From positions 1-16,420 of the forward strand of contig CAMLDK010000011.1 of assembly GCA_946478995.1 (NCBI GenBank): a stretch of DNA of 16,420 nt. Reading direction: 5' to 3'. The stretch's first letter is position 1, and the number at the start of each line of letters is the position of its first letter. The stretch is from an uncultured Candidatus Saccharibacteria bacterium. Lineage in GTDB: Bacteria > Patescibacteria > Saccharimonadia > Saccharimonadales > 2-12-FULL-41-12. Below the pieces are notes generated by a model that saw only the letters and a program-made list of their open reading frames with translations, did no database searches and had not been told where the DNA came from. The translations under genes were made by a program, and so were the position numbers. Shown here piece by piece: positions 1 to 7,020 of the stretch.

Positions 1-144
1 ATCGTTTTCGTTCCTGGGATAGGCGATCATAGCCGGTACTACTTGGAATATACTGCCGTCAGTAGAAAAGAATCTTCTGGCATCATCGCTGGTTACGACC
101 TCGCCGATTAGATGTTCCTGTAGATAATGGGCAACTTTATTCAT
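1..144 (-). CDS. FAD-linked oxidase, N-terminal fragment (partial)
   Basis: The ATG is at 144 and the frame stays open for 48 codons to the left edge, so only the N-terminus is present. The translation begins MNKVAHYLQEHLIGEVVTSD and continues with a segment ending VVPAMIAYPRNEND. The form 'sDxs.f...P..v.yPrn..D' is typical of the start of the FAD-binding_4 (PF01565) domain in GlcD or D-lactate-dehydrogenase-like flavoproteins, where the Pro and the 'YPRNEND' stretch lead into the first nucleotide-binding strand. Such enzymes oxidise 2-hydroxy acids and pass electrons on; the substrate cannot be told from 48 residues. The gene lies 73 bp downstream of the peptide-binding protein and has its own candidate promoter, so it may be transcribed separately. 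No clear Shine-Dalgarno is seen. The family call is fairly good, the specificity unknown. Confidence 0.6.
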   Translation of the reverse strand, partial: MNKVAHYLQEHLIGEVVTSDDARRFFSTDGSIFQVVPAMIAYPRNEND

Positions 145-186
145 TAGATACGGACATATTTAATTTTCAAAACTTATAGTAGTTAT

Positions 187-195
187 ATTATCACA
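187..195 (-). promoter_or_regulatory. Candidate extended -10 promoter for the FAD oxidase gene
   Basis: On the minus strand the gap between the two genes carries TGTGATAAT, an extended -10 (TGn + GATAAT). Transcription would start near 180, about 36 nt upstream of the ATG at 144. No good -35 is visible at normal spacing, which is common for extended -10 promoters. Confidence 0.35.
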
Positions 196-217
196 CTAGT
201 GGTTAGATCCGGCTGTC

Positions 218-1987
218 TTAACGCTCCTTGCGTATTTTCCAGCTTTCAACATTTACGTACTTGTCGGAAGGAGTAACCATGCTTTTTACCACAAAGCCGT
301 CAAGCTCGCCTGACACCAGAAAGACAAATTGAGGCCTATAAAGAGCTACTGCCGGATTGTCTGCTGCCCAAGCCTTCAAAAACGGTTGGTACTTCACGGT
401 CCTTAATTTGGGGTCGGTTCTGGACCTGCCGCCTTCTAGCGCCGCATCAGCTTTTTTAGATTTATACTCGCTAAAGTTAAGCCTTGTCTTCAATCTTGAA
501 TCAAACTGCGAACTATGCCAAAAGGCATATACGTCCGGATCGGCGCCGACAGATATGGAGCTAAGCAGGGCATCGTAGCCATGCGAAGCTATGGTGCTTT
601 GGCGGGCTTCTTCATTCTCAACAATTATATTAACTTCAGCGCCTATGGCTTGCCACTCTTCCTTTAACTTCTCCGCAGCAGCCTTGTATTCATCGCTCTC
701 ATTTATATACAAGTTGAAGCTTAGCGGAATTTTTTTCTTTACCCTTATGCCGTCGGCACCGATCTTCCAGCCTGCCTTTTCCAGAACTTTTACCGCCTCG
801 GCAGGATAGCCTGTGTGTTGAACAGTTTGCCTGGAATAGGCAAAATGAGAACTCAGCAACGGGCCATTGATAGGCTGCAGCGCATCTCCGGTAGCGGCTA
901 TGACTTCTTTCTTATCAGTAGCCAAAGCCAAGGCCAGCCTTACGCTGCTCTCCGATAAGACTCCGGACGATGTCTTAAAAAAGACCATTGTTTGCGCCGC
1001 CAGATTCACCGGTATGAATGTGTTCTTTTCATCGGCCGTTAAGTCATCAAATATATTAGACACGTCGCTTGCGGCAGTTATATCACCCTCGCTAAAGGCG
1101 GCTTTCATACTTTCCTGAGAGTCAAAAGTCTTTATGATATAGCGGCTTAATGCAGGTCTTCCCTTATGGTATTTGCTAAAGGGCAGCAAGCCTATGCTCT
1201 GAGATTTTACTTCATCCGCGGCATCGCCAATTTCTATTTTACCTATCTTAAAAGGGCCGCTGCCTACGGCATCAACGGTATTAAAATCACTGGTCCGAAG
1301 CTGCTCCGCAGGCACACTGCCGAGTATATGTTCGGGTATGATACCGACCGTCAGCGAATAAGGAAATGATCCCAAGGCATTATCCAGCTCAAATTTGACT
1401 GTGTAGTCATCGACTGCTTGTATTTGTATGCCTTGCCAGCCCGCGGATAAAAGCGAATCGGCGTCCGGGTTTTTTATAGTGTTGAAAGTAAATGCCACGT
1501 CTTTGGCCGTAAGCGGTACGTCATCATGCCAATAAAGATTCTTCTTCAAAGTAACCGTGTAGGTCTTATCGTTATCTGAAAGATCCATCGATTCGGCAAG
1601 ATCCGGAACAAGCTTACCCTTCTCGTCATAACTGAAGAGGCTCGAATAAAGCAGCCGGGAGACCGATGCATCAACGGAGCTTGTGGCGTAAATAGGGTTC
1701 GAGTTGGTATATGAGCCGACTATTCCTTCGCTAAATATCCCGCCCTCGACAAAATGTTCCGGCAAGTATTTTTCTCTAAGCACGCCAAACTGCAGGAAAC
1801 CGACAAAAATCAGCAAGGCCACCAATATCAGCCAGCCGGCCATTTGGCGGCGGACATTTTTCAAGTGGTGAAGACGTCGGAAAAAATGCTTGTCAATCGT
1901 CTTTTCGGTATTACCGCCAAAATCCTCTATGTTGCGGCGTTGGCGCTTGAGAAGCCGTTTAAAGAAAAGCCCGGAATCCTTCTTCAT
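218..1987 (-). CDS. Membrane-anchored ABC peptide-binding protein (SBP family 5)
   Basis: Solute-binding protein of the OppA/DppA family (SBP_bac_5, PF00496). I start it at the ATG at 1987 (589 aa, 13 bp after the secG stop); a TTG at 2017 would add ten residues and overlap secG. About 48 basic residues come first, then one hydrophobic helix (AGWLILVALLIFVGFLQFGV), and no lipobox Cys follows, so the protein is probably anchored by the helix with the binding domain outside. The domain start is typical: 'NSNPIYATSSVDASVSRLLY', then 'LVPDLAESMDLSDNDKTYTV', then 'WHDDVPLTAKDVAFTFNTIK'. Such proteins normally deliver oligopeptides to a two-permease, two-ATPase importer, but none of those genes is nearby, so the partner is unknown. 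The closeness to secG may be only positional. Family call strong, ligand unknown. Confidence 0.88.
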   Translation of the reverse strand: MKKDSGLFFKRLLKRQRRNIEDFGGNTEKTIDKHFFRRLHHLKNVRRQMAGWLILVALLIFVGFLQFGVLREKYLPEHFVEGGIFSEGIVGSYTNSNPIYATSSVDASVSRLLYSSLFSYDEKGKLVPDLAESMDLSDNDKTYTVTLKKNLYWHDDVPLTAKDVAFTFNTIKNPDADSLLSAGWQGIQIQAVDDYTVKFELDNALGSFPYSLTVGIIPEHILGSVPAEQLRTSDFNTVDAVGSGPFKIGKIEIGDAADEVKSQSIGLLPFSKYHKGRPALSRYIIKTFDSQESMKAAFSEGDITAASDVSNIFDDLTADEKNTFIPVNLAAQTMVFFKTSSGVLSESSVRLALALATDKKEVIAATGDALQPINGPLLSSHFAYSRQTVQHTGYPAEAVKVLEKAGWKIGADGIRVKKKIPLSFNLYINESDEYKAAAEKLKEEWQAIGAEVNIIVENEEARQSTIASHGYDALLSSISVGADPDVYAFWHSSQFDSRLKTRLNFSEYKSKKADAALEGGRSRTDPKLRTVKYQPFLKAWAADNPAVALYRPQFVFLVSGELDGFVVKSMVTPSDKYVNVESWKIRKER

Positions 1988-2000
1988 AAACACTAATGTT

Positions 2001-2213
2001 TTAGACCAGGATGCCAAACATTAATGATAAACCGAAAACTATGACCAAAACTATAGTTATGTAATGTATGGTCCTGTCTGTGCCGCGCCTGACCGTATTG
2101 ACTTCACCGCCTCCGCCCAATCCGGCACCCAAGCCTGCGCCTCTTGTCTGAAGCAGGATCAAAATAGTCACCAAAATCATCGAACCGATAGTTATATATC
2201 CGAAAATATTCAT
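2001..2213 (-). CDS. secG: Preprotein translocase subunit SecG
   Basis: A 70-aa protein with two membrane helices, the usual size for SecG. The conserved cytosolic loop is clear: LLQTRGAGLGAGLGGGGEV, then 'TVRRGTDRTIHYITI', matching the family pattern 'LLQ..rGaGLG..fGG......RRG.....l...T'. SecG sits beside SecY and SecE in the SecYEG channel and promotes SecA-driven protein export. The ATG at 2213 has no obvious Shine-Dalgarno. It lies 53 bp after the PF04020 gene and 13 bp before the peptide-binding protein, on the same strand. It is probably part of the long minus-strand operon. Confidence 0.93.
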   Translation of the reverse strand: MNIFGYITIGSMILVTILILLQTRGAGLGAGLGGGGEVNTVRRGTDRTIHYITIVLVIVFGLSLMFGILV

Positions 2214-2229
2214 CCATACTAATTTAACA

Positions 2230-2265
2230 CGGGCTGGGGCTGCTAGTACAGCTTCATTTGCCCGG
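2230..2265 (-). other. Imperfect stem-loop between the PF04020 gene and secG
   Basis: Read on the minus strand, the 53-bp gap can fold as an outer GGGC/GCCC pairing around an inner GCTG-TACTAG-CAGC hairpin. It is GC-rich but not followed by a T-run, so it is not a convincing terminator. It could be an mRNA processing or stability element, or chance. Confidence 0.2.
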
Positions 2266-2266
2266 G

Positions 2267-2635
2267 CTACTCGACTATAGTGACTATCAAGTAGTTTACC
2301 AGCCCTATTATCATTCCGGTCAACATCGCCGCGAAGAAATTCGTAACATGCAGTTCATCATAAAATTCGCTGGCAAGTAAAACCATCAAACCGTTTATCA
2401 CTATCATAAAAAGCCCGAAGCTAAATATAAGTATCGGCAGGCTCAGGAAAACCACTATCGGCTTGATGATAGTATTGATCAGCGACAACACCAGGCCAGC
2501 CACTGCTATGACCGTGAAGCTGCTGCCAAAATTTACGCTGCCGCCCAAAATACCGGCGGCAATGAACAGGCCTAAGCTGGAAACAAACCAACGGAATAAA
2601 AACTCTTGTAAAAACCTTTTTCTGCTCGGCAACAT
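2267..2635 (-). CDS. PF04020-type four-helix membrane protein
   Basis: A 122-aa protein with four hydrophobic segments. It matches the small membrane family PF04020, often annotated 'phage holin family protein' although usually chromosomal and of unknown function. The hallmark is 'LSLINTIIKPIVVFLSLPIL' followed by 'FGLFMIVINGLMVLLAS', corresponding to the family pattern 'l..iNa.ikPi..llslPi.i...Glf..viN.l...l'. An acidic loop (EFYDELHV) and a fourth helix follow. The ATG at 2635 comes right after the two tandem TAG codons that end the aminopeptidase gene (gap 3 bp), so it is very likely translated from the same mRNA. There is no phage context, so a lysis role is unlikely. Confidence 0.82.
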   Translation of the reverse strand: MLPSRKRFLQEFLFRWFVSSLGLFIAAGILGGSVNFGSSFTVIAVAGLVLSLINTIIKPIVVFLSLPILIFSFGLFMIVINGLMVLLASEFYDELHVTNFFAAMLTGMIIGLVNYLIVTIVE

Positions 2636-2638
2636 CTA

Positions 2639-3853
2639 CTAGCCCATTATACTAGATGACAAGTTTTCTATACCGTCTTTGGTTATTAACACGTTGTCTT
2701 CTACCCTAACGCCTATATTTTCTTCCGGGATGTATATGCCCGGCTCGACGGTTATAACCATGCCTTCTTTCATCGGACTGGAATAATCTGCCGGATCATG
2801 CACATCGATACCTAACGAGTGAGACGTGCCGTGCGGATAATATTTTCTGACATTTTCATTAGTTATTTCTTTTATCAATCCAAGCTTCCTGAGCTCCTCG
2901 CCGATGAACTTCGCCACCTTTGTCTCATAATCCCTGAACCCTATACCGGCCTTTAGGATGCCCATGGCATAGCCCTGGGTTCTGGCTACGGCTTCATGGA
3001 CTTCCCTTTGTCGCCGGTTATTGTTTCTAGTGATCGTCCTGGTTATATCAGAGCAGTAATTATTAAATTTCACTCCGGTGTCAATCAGCACCGCATCTTC
3101 CGACCCTATAGGATGGTTATTAGACTTATAATGCAAGACCGTCGCGTTGCGTCCGGCCGCCACAATCGGCATGAAAGCATATTCCAATTTATTCCTGAAA
3201 TAAAAATCATTCAGGTCGGCCGCTATATCATGCTCGTTCTTATAGTTGTTTATATTCTTCTTGATCTTTTCTAAAATATCGCCGGTATAGCTTATGGCAC
3301 GCTTTATGCAATATATTTCGCCCTGGCTTTTTATCATACGCAGATTGATGATTTCACTGCTGATATCTTTTTTATCCAAATTCGGATTTACAGAAAGTAT
3401 TTTCTTAAGTAAATTTCTTGAAGCCGGATTGGTATAGACGTCATAGCTGGCCGAATACTCTTCCGACGGTTTTACATAGGAGAAGTTTTTTGCTTTTTTC
3501 AGGCTTTTTGACAGTTTTTCCCAGCCCTCCTTATGGTCATAAATCTTACCGATCCCGGAAATTTCTTTTAACCTGTCCTCGTCTATTTGCTCGGAAAAGA
3601 CCTTATGCCTCGGATCACGCTCAGGAAGGATCAAATACTCTTCAGCGTCGATGACCAGAATCAAGTCCGGCTCGCTGATTCCGGTAAGATACCAGAAATT
3701 GCTATCCTGCTCAAAAGGGAAAACATCGTCATCGCGCGTACGCTGCAGCAAGCCGTTAGCTGTGAGTATCAACGGCGTGGAACCTGCGAATTTTTTTAGA
3801 ATCTTTTTCCGGTTATCGGCGAAAAACCTGCTGTCGATATAGTTATCTTCCAT
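2639..3853 (-). CDS. pepP: Xaa-Pro aminopeptidase (aminopeptidase P, M24B)
   Basis: A 404-aa cytosolic metallopeptidase that removes an N-terminal residue preceding proline. An N-terminal AMP_N-type domain (about 1-150) is followed by a pita-bread M24 domain (about 170-404). The five expected metal ligands are present: D258 (LIDTG), D269 (CSDITRT), H345 (HGTSHSLGIDVHD), E370 (TVEPGIY) and E385 (VRVEDN). The additional His residues of the HGxSHxLGxDVHD motif (H341, H352) are also kept, and this motif marks PepP rather than methionine aminopeptidase. The ATG at 3853 lies inside the end of the SGNH gene (11-bp overlap), with a good Shine-Dalgarno GGAGAG at 3859-3864, five bases upstream. This suggests coupled translation. 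Length is normal. Confidence 0.93.
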   Translation of the reverse strand: MEDNYIDSRFFADNRKKILKKFAGSTPLILTANGLLQRTRDDDVFPFEQDSNFWYLTGISEPDLILVIDAEEYLILPERDPRHKVFSEQIDEDRLKEISGIGKIYDHKEGWEKLSKSLKKAKNFSYVKPSEEYSASYDVYTNPASRNLLKKILSVNPNLDKKDISSEIINLRMIKSQGEIYCIKRAISYTGDILEKIKKNINNYKNEHDIAADLNDFYFRNKLEYAFMPIVAAGRNATVLHYKSNNHPIGSEDAVLIDTGVKFNNYCSDITRTITRNNNRRQREVHEAVARTQGYAMGILKAGIGFRDYETKVAKFIGEELRKLGLIKEITNENVRKYYPHGTSHSLGIDVHDPADYSSPMKEGMVITVEPGIYIPEENIGVRVEDNVLITKDGIENLSSSIMG

Positions 3854-4538
3854 TTATTCTCTCCATGAATGCCGGAAGCCAATTAGTCCTATAGCCGTAA
3901 TCGGACGGATGGAAAAAATCCGCAGCGAAAGTCCTTAGGCCATGGTTTTCGGCAACCCTTTTATGCAGCTGGGCCGGATTGAATCCATGTCTGGCAGCCA
4001 GCTGATTTATTATTCCGTTCGCTTCTAGGACTCTGGATTCATACTTAGCGTAGCGGCTGCCGGCAAACGAAGGTATATCGGAAATAACCGTGCCTTCCGG
4101 CAACCTCGACATTAGTTCGTTCATCTCGCTTTTAAACTTTTCGGGATCAAAGCTAAGTATGTCGTTAGCTCCGATCTCGATGGTTATTACGTGTTTGTTT
4201 TTCAGCTTGAACTGCTCATACAGCGGCAGCTGGGTTTGCGCTACATCGGCTACTTTTGCCCCGCTTTTGCTCAGGTTTATTAGCTTTACCTGCTTTTCTT
4301 CCTGCTTTTGCAGCTCGTCCGCTATAAGGCCCGCATATCCTTTCAACGGTTCCGAAGCACCTACGCCCTGGGCTGCTGAATCGCCTAAGGCCACGTACAC
4401 AAAATCATCAGGGTCAACGGGCACTAAATTAGATTTAAGCCAGTACTTCTGGTATCTGGCCAGCTGGGTGTAGAGTTCGCCCAGGCGCGCAGCCATAAAT
4501 ACGGCGAGGACAAATAAAATAGCTATTAATATCTTCAT
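3843..4538 (-). CDS. SGNH/GDSL hydrolase, membrane-anchored or secreted
   Basis: A 231-aa esterase/lipase-like protein of the SGNH hydrolase superfamily. The first 20 residues (MKILIAILFVLAVFMAARLG) form a membrane segment or uncleaved signal, so the enzyme acts outside the cytoplasm. Catalytic blocks are in order: Block I GDS with nucleophile S54 (YVALGDSAAQGVGA), Block II Gly near G93 (LSKSGAKV), Block III GxND at 123-126 (GAND, with N125), and Block V D207..H210 (DFFHPSDYG). Substrate is unknown; lipid, carbohydrate ester and cell-wall deacylation are all possible. Start ATG at 4538 has GGAG at 4548-4551, nine bases upstream, and lies 14 bp after the uvrC stop. Its end overlaps pepP by 11 bp. 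Confidence 0.87.
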   Translation of the reverse strand: MKILIAILFVLAVFMAARLGELYTQLARYQKYWLKSNLVPVDPDDFVYVALGDSAAQGVGASEPLKGYAGLIADELQKQEEKQVKLINLSKSGAKVADVAQTQLPLYEQFKLKNKHVITIEIGANDILSFDPEKFKSEMNELMSRLPEGTVISDIPSFAGSRYAKYESRVLEANGIINQLAARHGFNPAQLHKRVAENHGLRTFAADFFHPSDYGYRTNWLPAFMERINGR

Positions 4539-4552
4539 CAGCTAGTTCTCCA

Positions 4553-6055
4553 TTATAGTCTTTTAAAAGCAACTACTGCCTTGGCCTTGCTTTTTCCTAC
4601 CACGGCGGCTATTTCCATTTCATCTGCGGCCATGACCGCCCTTGCGCTGCCGAATGACCTTATAAGCTTCTTTTTGGTCCTGTCGCCTATCCCGGGGATG
4701 TCATCCAGGACAGACTCATGCTGCCTGGCCCGTTTTAACACGGAATGGTAGCCTACGGCAAACCGGTGGCTTTCATCTCTTATGCGCTGGAGCAGCTTCA
4801 ATGCGTCGCTTGAGCGGCTAAGAATCTTGATATCATATTGCAACTTTGTCGCAATAACTCTATCTTTAATCTTACTTGTATTATTTTTATTTCTTTCCTT
4901 TTGCGATAAAGTCGCAATAGTATCAAGGCGGGGGATTATGATTTCTTCGTATCGCTTGGCAATACCGATCAATGGGACTGATAAATTCAGGTCCCTTAAA
5001 GCGGCCATTGCCGAAGATACCTGGCCTTTCCCTCCGTCTATAAGTATCATGTCGGGCTTGCCCCACCTTTTTATATTAATCTCGCTGAAGCGGCGGCTGA
5101 TGACTTCGCGCATATGGGCGAAATCGTCATTGCCGGCAATACGGGATTTGAACTTACGGTACTGGCTCTTGTCAGGAACACCGCTTATGAAAACCACCAT
5201 GCTGGCCACAGTGTCCTTGCCGCTCATATGGCTTATATCAAATCCTTCGATCCTCCTAGGCGGTTTTATACCAAGCATTTCGGCGAGTTCGACCAGTCCT
5301 CGGTCTTTACTTATATCCAAGTTTTCCCGGTCGCCGAAAATTATTTTGGAGTCCAGGTTTTTCAACGCAAGTATCTTATCGCGAAGCTTCGCGGCTTTTT
5401 CAAACTCTGAAGCCCGAGCGGAATCCTTCATTTCTTTTTCCATCTCTCCGATAATTTTTTTACGCTTGCCCGTTATATAACTGATGAGCTTACGCAAATT
5501 GCGCCGGTATTCCTCCAGGGAAGTCATATTGGCCTCAAGCCCCGGGCAAAGGCCAAGCTGCGCCTGCAGGCAGGCGCGTTTTGGAATGTTCGTCGGCGTG
5601 TGGGTAGAATACGGGAAGATTCTGCGCAAGTAACGAAGCGCTTGGGAAATAGTAAATTTAGACAGATACGGCCCGAAGTATTCCGCGCCGTCATCCAGCG
5701 GACGCCGGGTAAAGGTTACGCTCGGGTAATCGCTTTTCATATCAATCCTCACGTAAACAAAGCTTTTATCATCGCGCAGCAGGATGTTGTATTTGGGCAT
5801 GTAGCGGCGGATCATCTCCGCTTCCAAGAACAATGCGTCCAGCTCGGTCTCGACTTCCGTCCACTCGACGTCGGCTATATCGGCGACCAGAGCGTCAGTC
5901 TTGACATCCCTCAGCCGCGAATTCTGGAAATACTGCCGCACGCGGTTGCGCAAGACCGCGGCCTTGCCTATATAAATAATTTCTCCGGTTTTATCCTTGT
6001 AGAAATAAATCCCCGGGTTTTTGGGCAGGTCTTTTAGCTTTGCCTCTAAGCTCAT
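4553..6055 (-). CDS. uvrC: UvrABC excinuclease subunit C
   Basis: The dual-incision nuclease of nucleotide excision repair. It has 500 aa, shorter than the roughly 600 aa of E. coli. Domains in order: GIY-YIG nuclease at about 12-95 (G15-I-Y, Y28-I-G, R36, E78, N90); UvrB-interacting UVR motif at about 200-235; RNase H-like 5' nuclease at about 265-435 with candidate catalytic D273 (GFDISH), D340 (LIDGGKGQ) and H430 (RDESHRF); and C-terminal tandem helix-hairpin-helix at about 450-500 (DIPGIGDRTKKKL). The ATG (6055-6053) overlaps the TGA of trhO as ATGA, so translation is coupled. Residues about 379-408 form a Lys/Asn-rich insertion absent from the family alignment I know, encoded by AT-rich DNA bounded by imperfect repeats. 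All key residues are present, so it should be functional. Confidence 0.95.
   Translation of the reverse strand: MSLEAKLKDLPKNPGIYFYKDKTGEIIYIGKAAVLRNRVRQYFQNSRLRDVKTDALVADIADVEWTEVETELDALFLEAEMIRRYMPKYNILLRDDKSFVYVRIDMKSDYPSVTFTRRPLDDGAEYFGPYLSKFTISQALRYLRRIFPYSTHTPTNIPKRACLQAQLGLCPGLEANMTSLEEYRRNLRKLISYITGKRKKIIGEMEKEMKDSARASEFEKAAKLRDKILALKNLDSKIIFGDRENLDISKDRGLVELAEMLGIKPPRRIEGFDISHMSGKDTVASMVVFISGVPDKSQYRKFKSRIAGNDDFAHMREVISRRFSEINIKRWGKPDMILIDGGKGQVSSAMAALRDLNLSVPLIGIAKRYEEIIIPRLDTIATLSQKERNKNNTSKIKDRVIATKLQYDIKILSRSSDALKLLQRIRDESHRFAVGYHSVLKRARQHESVLDDIPGIGDRTKKKLIRSFGSARAVMAADEMEIAAVVGKSKAKAVVAFKRL
4838..4918 (-). repeat. In-frame AT-rich insertion in uvrC bounded by palindromic 18-bp repeats
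   Basis: Within uvrC two imperfect copies of an 18-mer, at 4838-4855 and 4901-4918 (13 of 18 identical, both reading TTGC...GTCGCAAT on the plus strand), flank 45 bp that are about 20% GC, while the gene around is clearly GC-richer. Each copy is itself an inverted repeat: TTGCGA/TCGCAA around 5 nt in one, and a 7-bp stem with one G-T pair in the other. In protein they give TIATLSQ and VIATKLQ around KERNKNNTSKIKDR. This resembles an in-frame palindromic element insertion or an old local duplication. Confidence 0.45.
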
Positions 6056-6936
6056 GTTGTCTTAGCTAAGGAATGGTTTTCACAAAAAATCTGCTCACTA
6101 GCTTTGCAGCTCTCGCAGATCAGGACCAGCCGGTTGCAGGAGACGTCGGCGCAGTTTTCGAAGTTGCTTGTTGCTCGGGCGCAGTGCACGCATGTTCCGA
6201 TATCTTTGGCTTTATCGGAAAATTTATGAGTCATCCGGTCGTCAAATATATATAGGCTGCCCTCCCAAAACCCGTTATCGCCGTATTTTTCGCCGTACTT
6301 TACTATTCCGCCGTCTATCTGGTAAACATCTTCGAAACCGCGGTTTTTCATAAGCACCGATAAGATCTCGCAGCGTATTCCACCCGTGCAGTATGTAACG
6401 ATTTTCTTATTCTTTAAGTCGTCGTATTTGCCGCTTTCAATCTCTTTTGGAAAGTCCCGGGTATTTGCTACATCCGGAATGACTGCGTTTTTAAACCGTC
6501 CGACTGCGGCTTCATACTTATTGCGTCCGTCAAAAAACACCACGTCTTCACCATACTTTTCTATAAGTTCGTGTACTTGGGCCGGTTTTAAATGCTTGCC
6601 GCCATTAGTTATACCTTTTACGCCGACTTTGATTTCTTCCGATTTATCAAATGCTACCAGCTCCGGACGGACTTTCACGCTCAGACGCGGAAACTCGCTA
6701 CCTGACCCATCGCTCCATTTGTATTTAATACCTCGGAAAATACCGCTGGCATTCATCTGCGACTTATACTGGCGCAAGCTCTTCAGCTCGCCGCCAAGCG
6801 TGCCGTTTATACCATGCTTGCTGATGATAATCCGGCCTTTCAGGCCCAGGCGGGAACAAAGCTCGCGCTGCCAGCGCATGGTCATTTCCGGATCAGCGAC
6901 CGGTATAAATTTATAGAATAAAATCACCTTTTTCAT
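6052..6936 (-). CDS. trhO: Rhodanese-domain tRNA uridine 5-hydroxylase TrhO (UPF0176)
   Basis: A 294-aa protein of the TrhO/YceA family, which makes 5-hydroxyuridine at the wobble position of certain tRNAs. An N-terminal ferredoxin-like domain (about 1-95, with 'GRIIISKHGINGTLGG') is followed by a rhodanese domain (about 115-215). The active-site Cys is C183 in YCTGGIRCE, the diagnostic loop of the family. The C-terminal Cys-rich tail has C249, C252, C262, C267, C274, C277 and C285, and could bind metal. I chose the ATG at 6936, because its product MKKVILFYKFIPVADPEMT matches the family's start; an upstream in-frame codon at 6981 would add 15 unlikely residues. A strong extended -10 lies only 9 bp upstream, so the mRNA is probably nearly leaderless. 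It heads the minus-strand operon. Confidence 0.92.
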   Translation of the reverse strand: MKKVILFYKFIPVADPEMTMRWQRELCSRLGLKGRIIISKHGINGTLGGELKSLRQYKSQMNASGIFRGIKYKWSDGSGSEFPRLSVKVRPELVAFDKSEEIKVGVKGITNGGKHLKPAQVHELIEKYGEDVVFFDGRNKYEAAVGRFKNAVIPDVANTRDFPKEIESGKYDDLKNKKIVTYCTGGIRCEILSVLMKNRGFEDVYQIDGGIVKYGEKYGDNGFWEGSLYIFDDRMTHKFSDKAKDIGTCVHCARATSNFENCADVSCNRLVLICESCKASEQIFCENHSLAKTT

Positions 6937-6945
6937 TCGTTCATG

Positions 6946-6954
6946 ATTATACCA
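6946..6954 (-). promoter_or_regulatory. Extended -10 promoter of the trhO operon
   Basis: On the minus strand TGGTATAAT gives a perfect TATAAT with a TGn extension. The start point should fall about 7 nt on, near 6939, leaving 3 or fewer bases before the ATG at 6936. No Shine-Dalgarno is present, which fits leaderless translation. A TTGACG at 6981-6976 is too far (24 bp) to be a normal -35. Confidence 0.6.
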
Positions 6955-6976
6955 AAAACCGCCTTCTAAATCTCCC

Positions 6977-6989
6977 GTCAACTATTGAC
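6977..6989. promoter_or_regulatory. Palindrome with back-to-back -35-like elements
   Basis: GTCAA-CTA-TTGAC is a perfect inverted repeat that places a TTGAC on each strand. The plus-strand copy (TTGACC, 6985-6990) can serve as -35 of the regulator gene. The minus-strand copy is too far from the trhO -10. It directly adjoins and overlaps the CCGATCGG operator candidate. Confidence 0.35.
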
Positions 6990-7014
6990 CGATCGGACAT
7001 AATTTGAATATTAT
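6985..7014 (+). promoter_or_regulatory. Promoter of the Cas2-like regulator gene
   Basis: TTGACC (6985-6990) and TATTAT (7009-7014) are 18 bp apart. A start point about 7 nt after the -10 falls at the ATG (7021), so the transcript would be leaderless; no Shine-Dalgarno is seen. An alternative -10 is TATACT at 7012-7017 with a poorer spacing of 21 bp. The -35 overlaps the operator candidate. Confidence 0.5.
6986..6999. promoter_or_regulatory. Candidate operator 1 for the Cas2-like regulator
   Basis: TGACCGATCGGACA is a 14-bp palindrome with one mismatched pair and a perfect CCGATCGG core. It matches the site at 7513-7526 at 12 of 14 positions. It covers the -35 and spacer of the regulator's promoter, where a bound repressor would block transcription (autoregulation). 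It also lies about 47-60 bp upstream of the predicted trhO start point, so it could affect the divergent operon too. Confidence 0.5.
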
Positions 7015-7020
7015 ACTTTT

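Noticed and set aside
1987..2017. TTG start for the peptide-binding protein
   Set aside because: It would overlap secG, has no RBS and adds residues without pattern; the ATG at 1987 sits 13 bp after secG.
2267..2635. Phage holin and thus a prophage remnant
   Set aside because: The PF04020 family is widespread as a chromosomal membrane protein; no phage genes, integrase or att-like repeats are in the window.
4782..5480. Plus-strand ORF of 232 aa opposite uvrC
   Set aside because: Shadow of uvrC: low-complexity Ser/Leu/Ile translation with no domain and no RBS.
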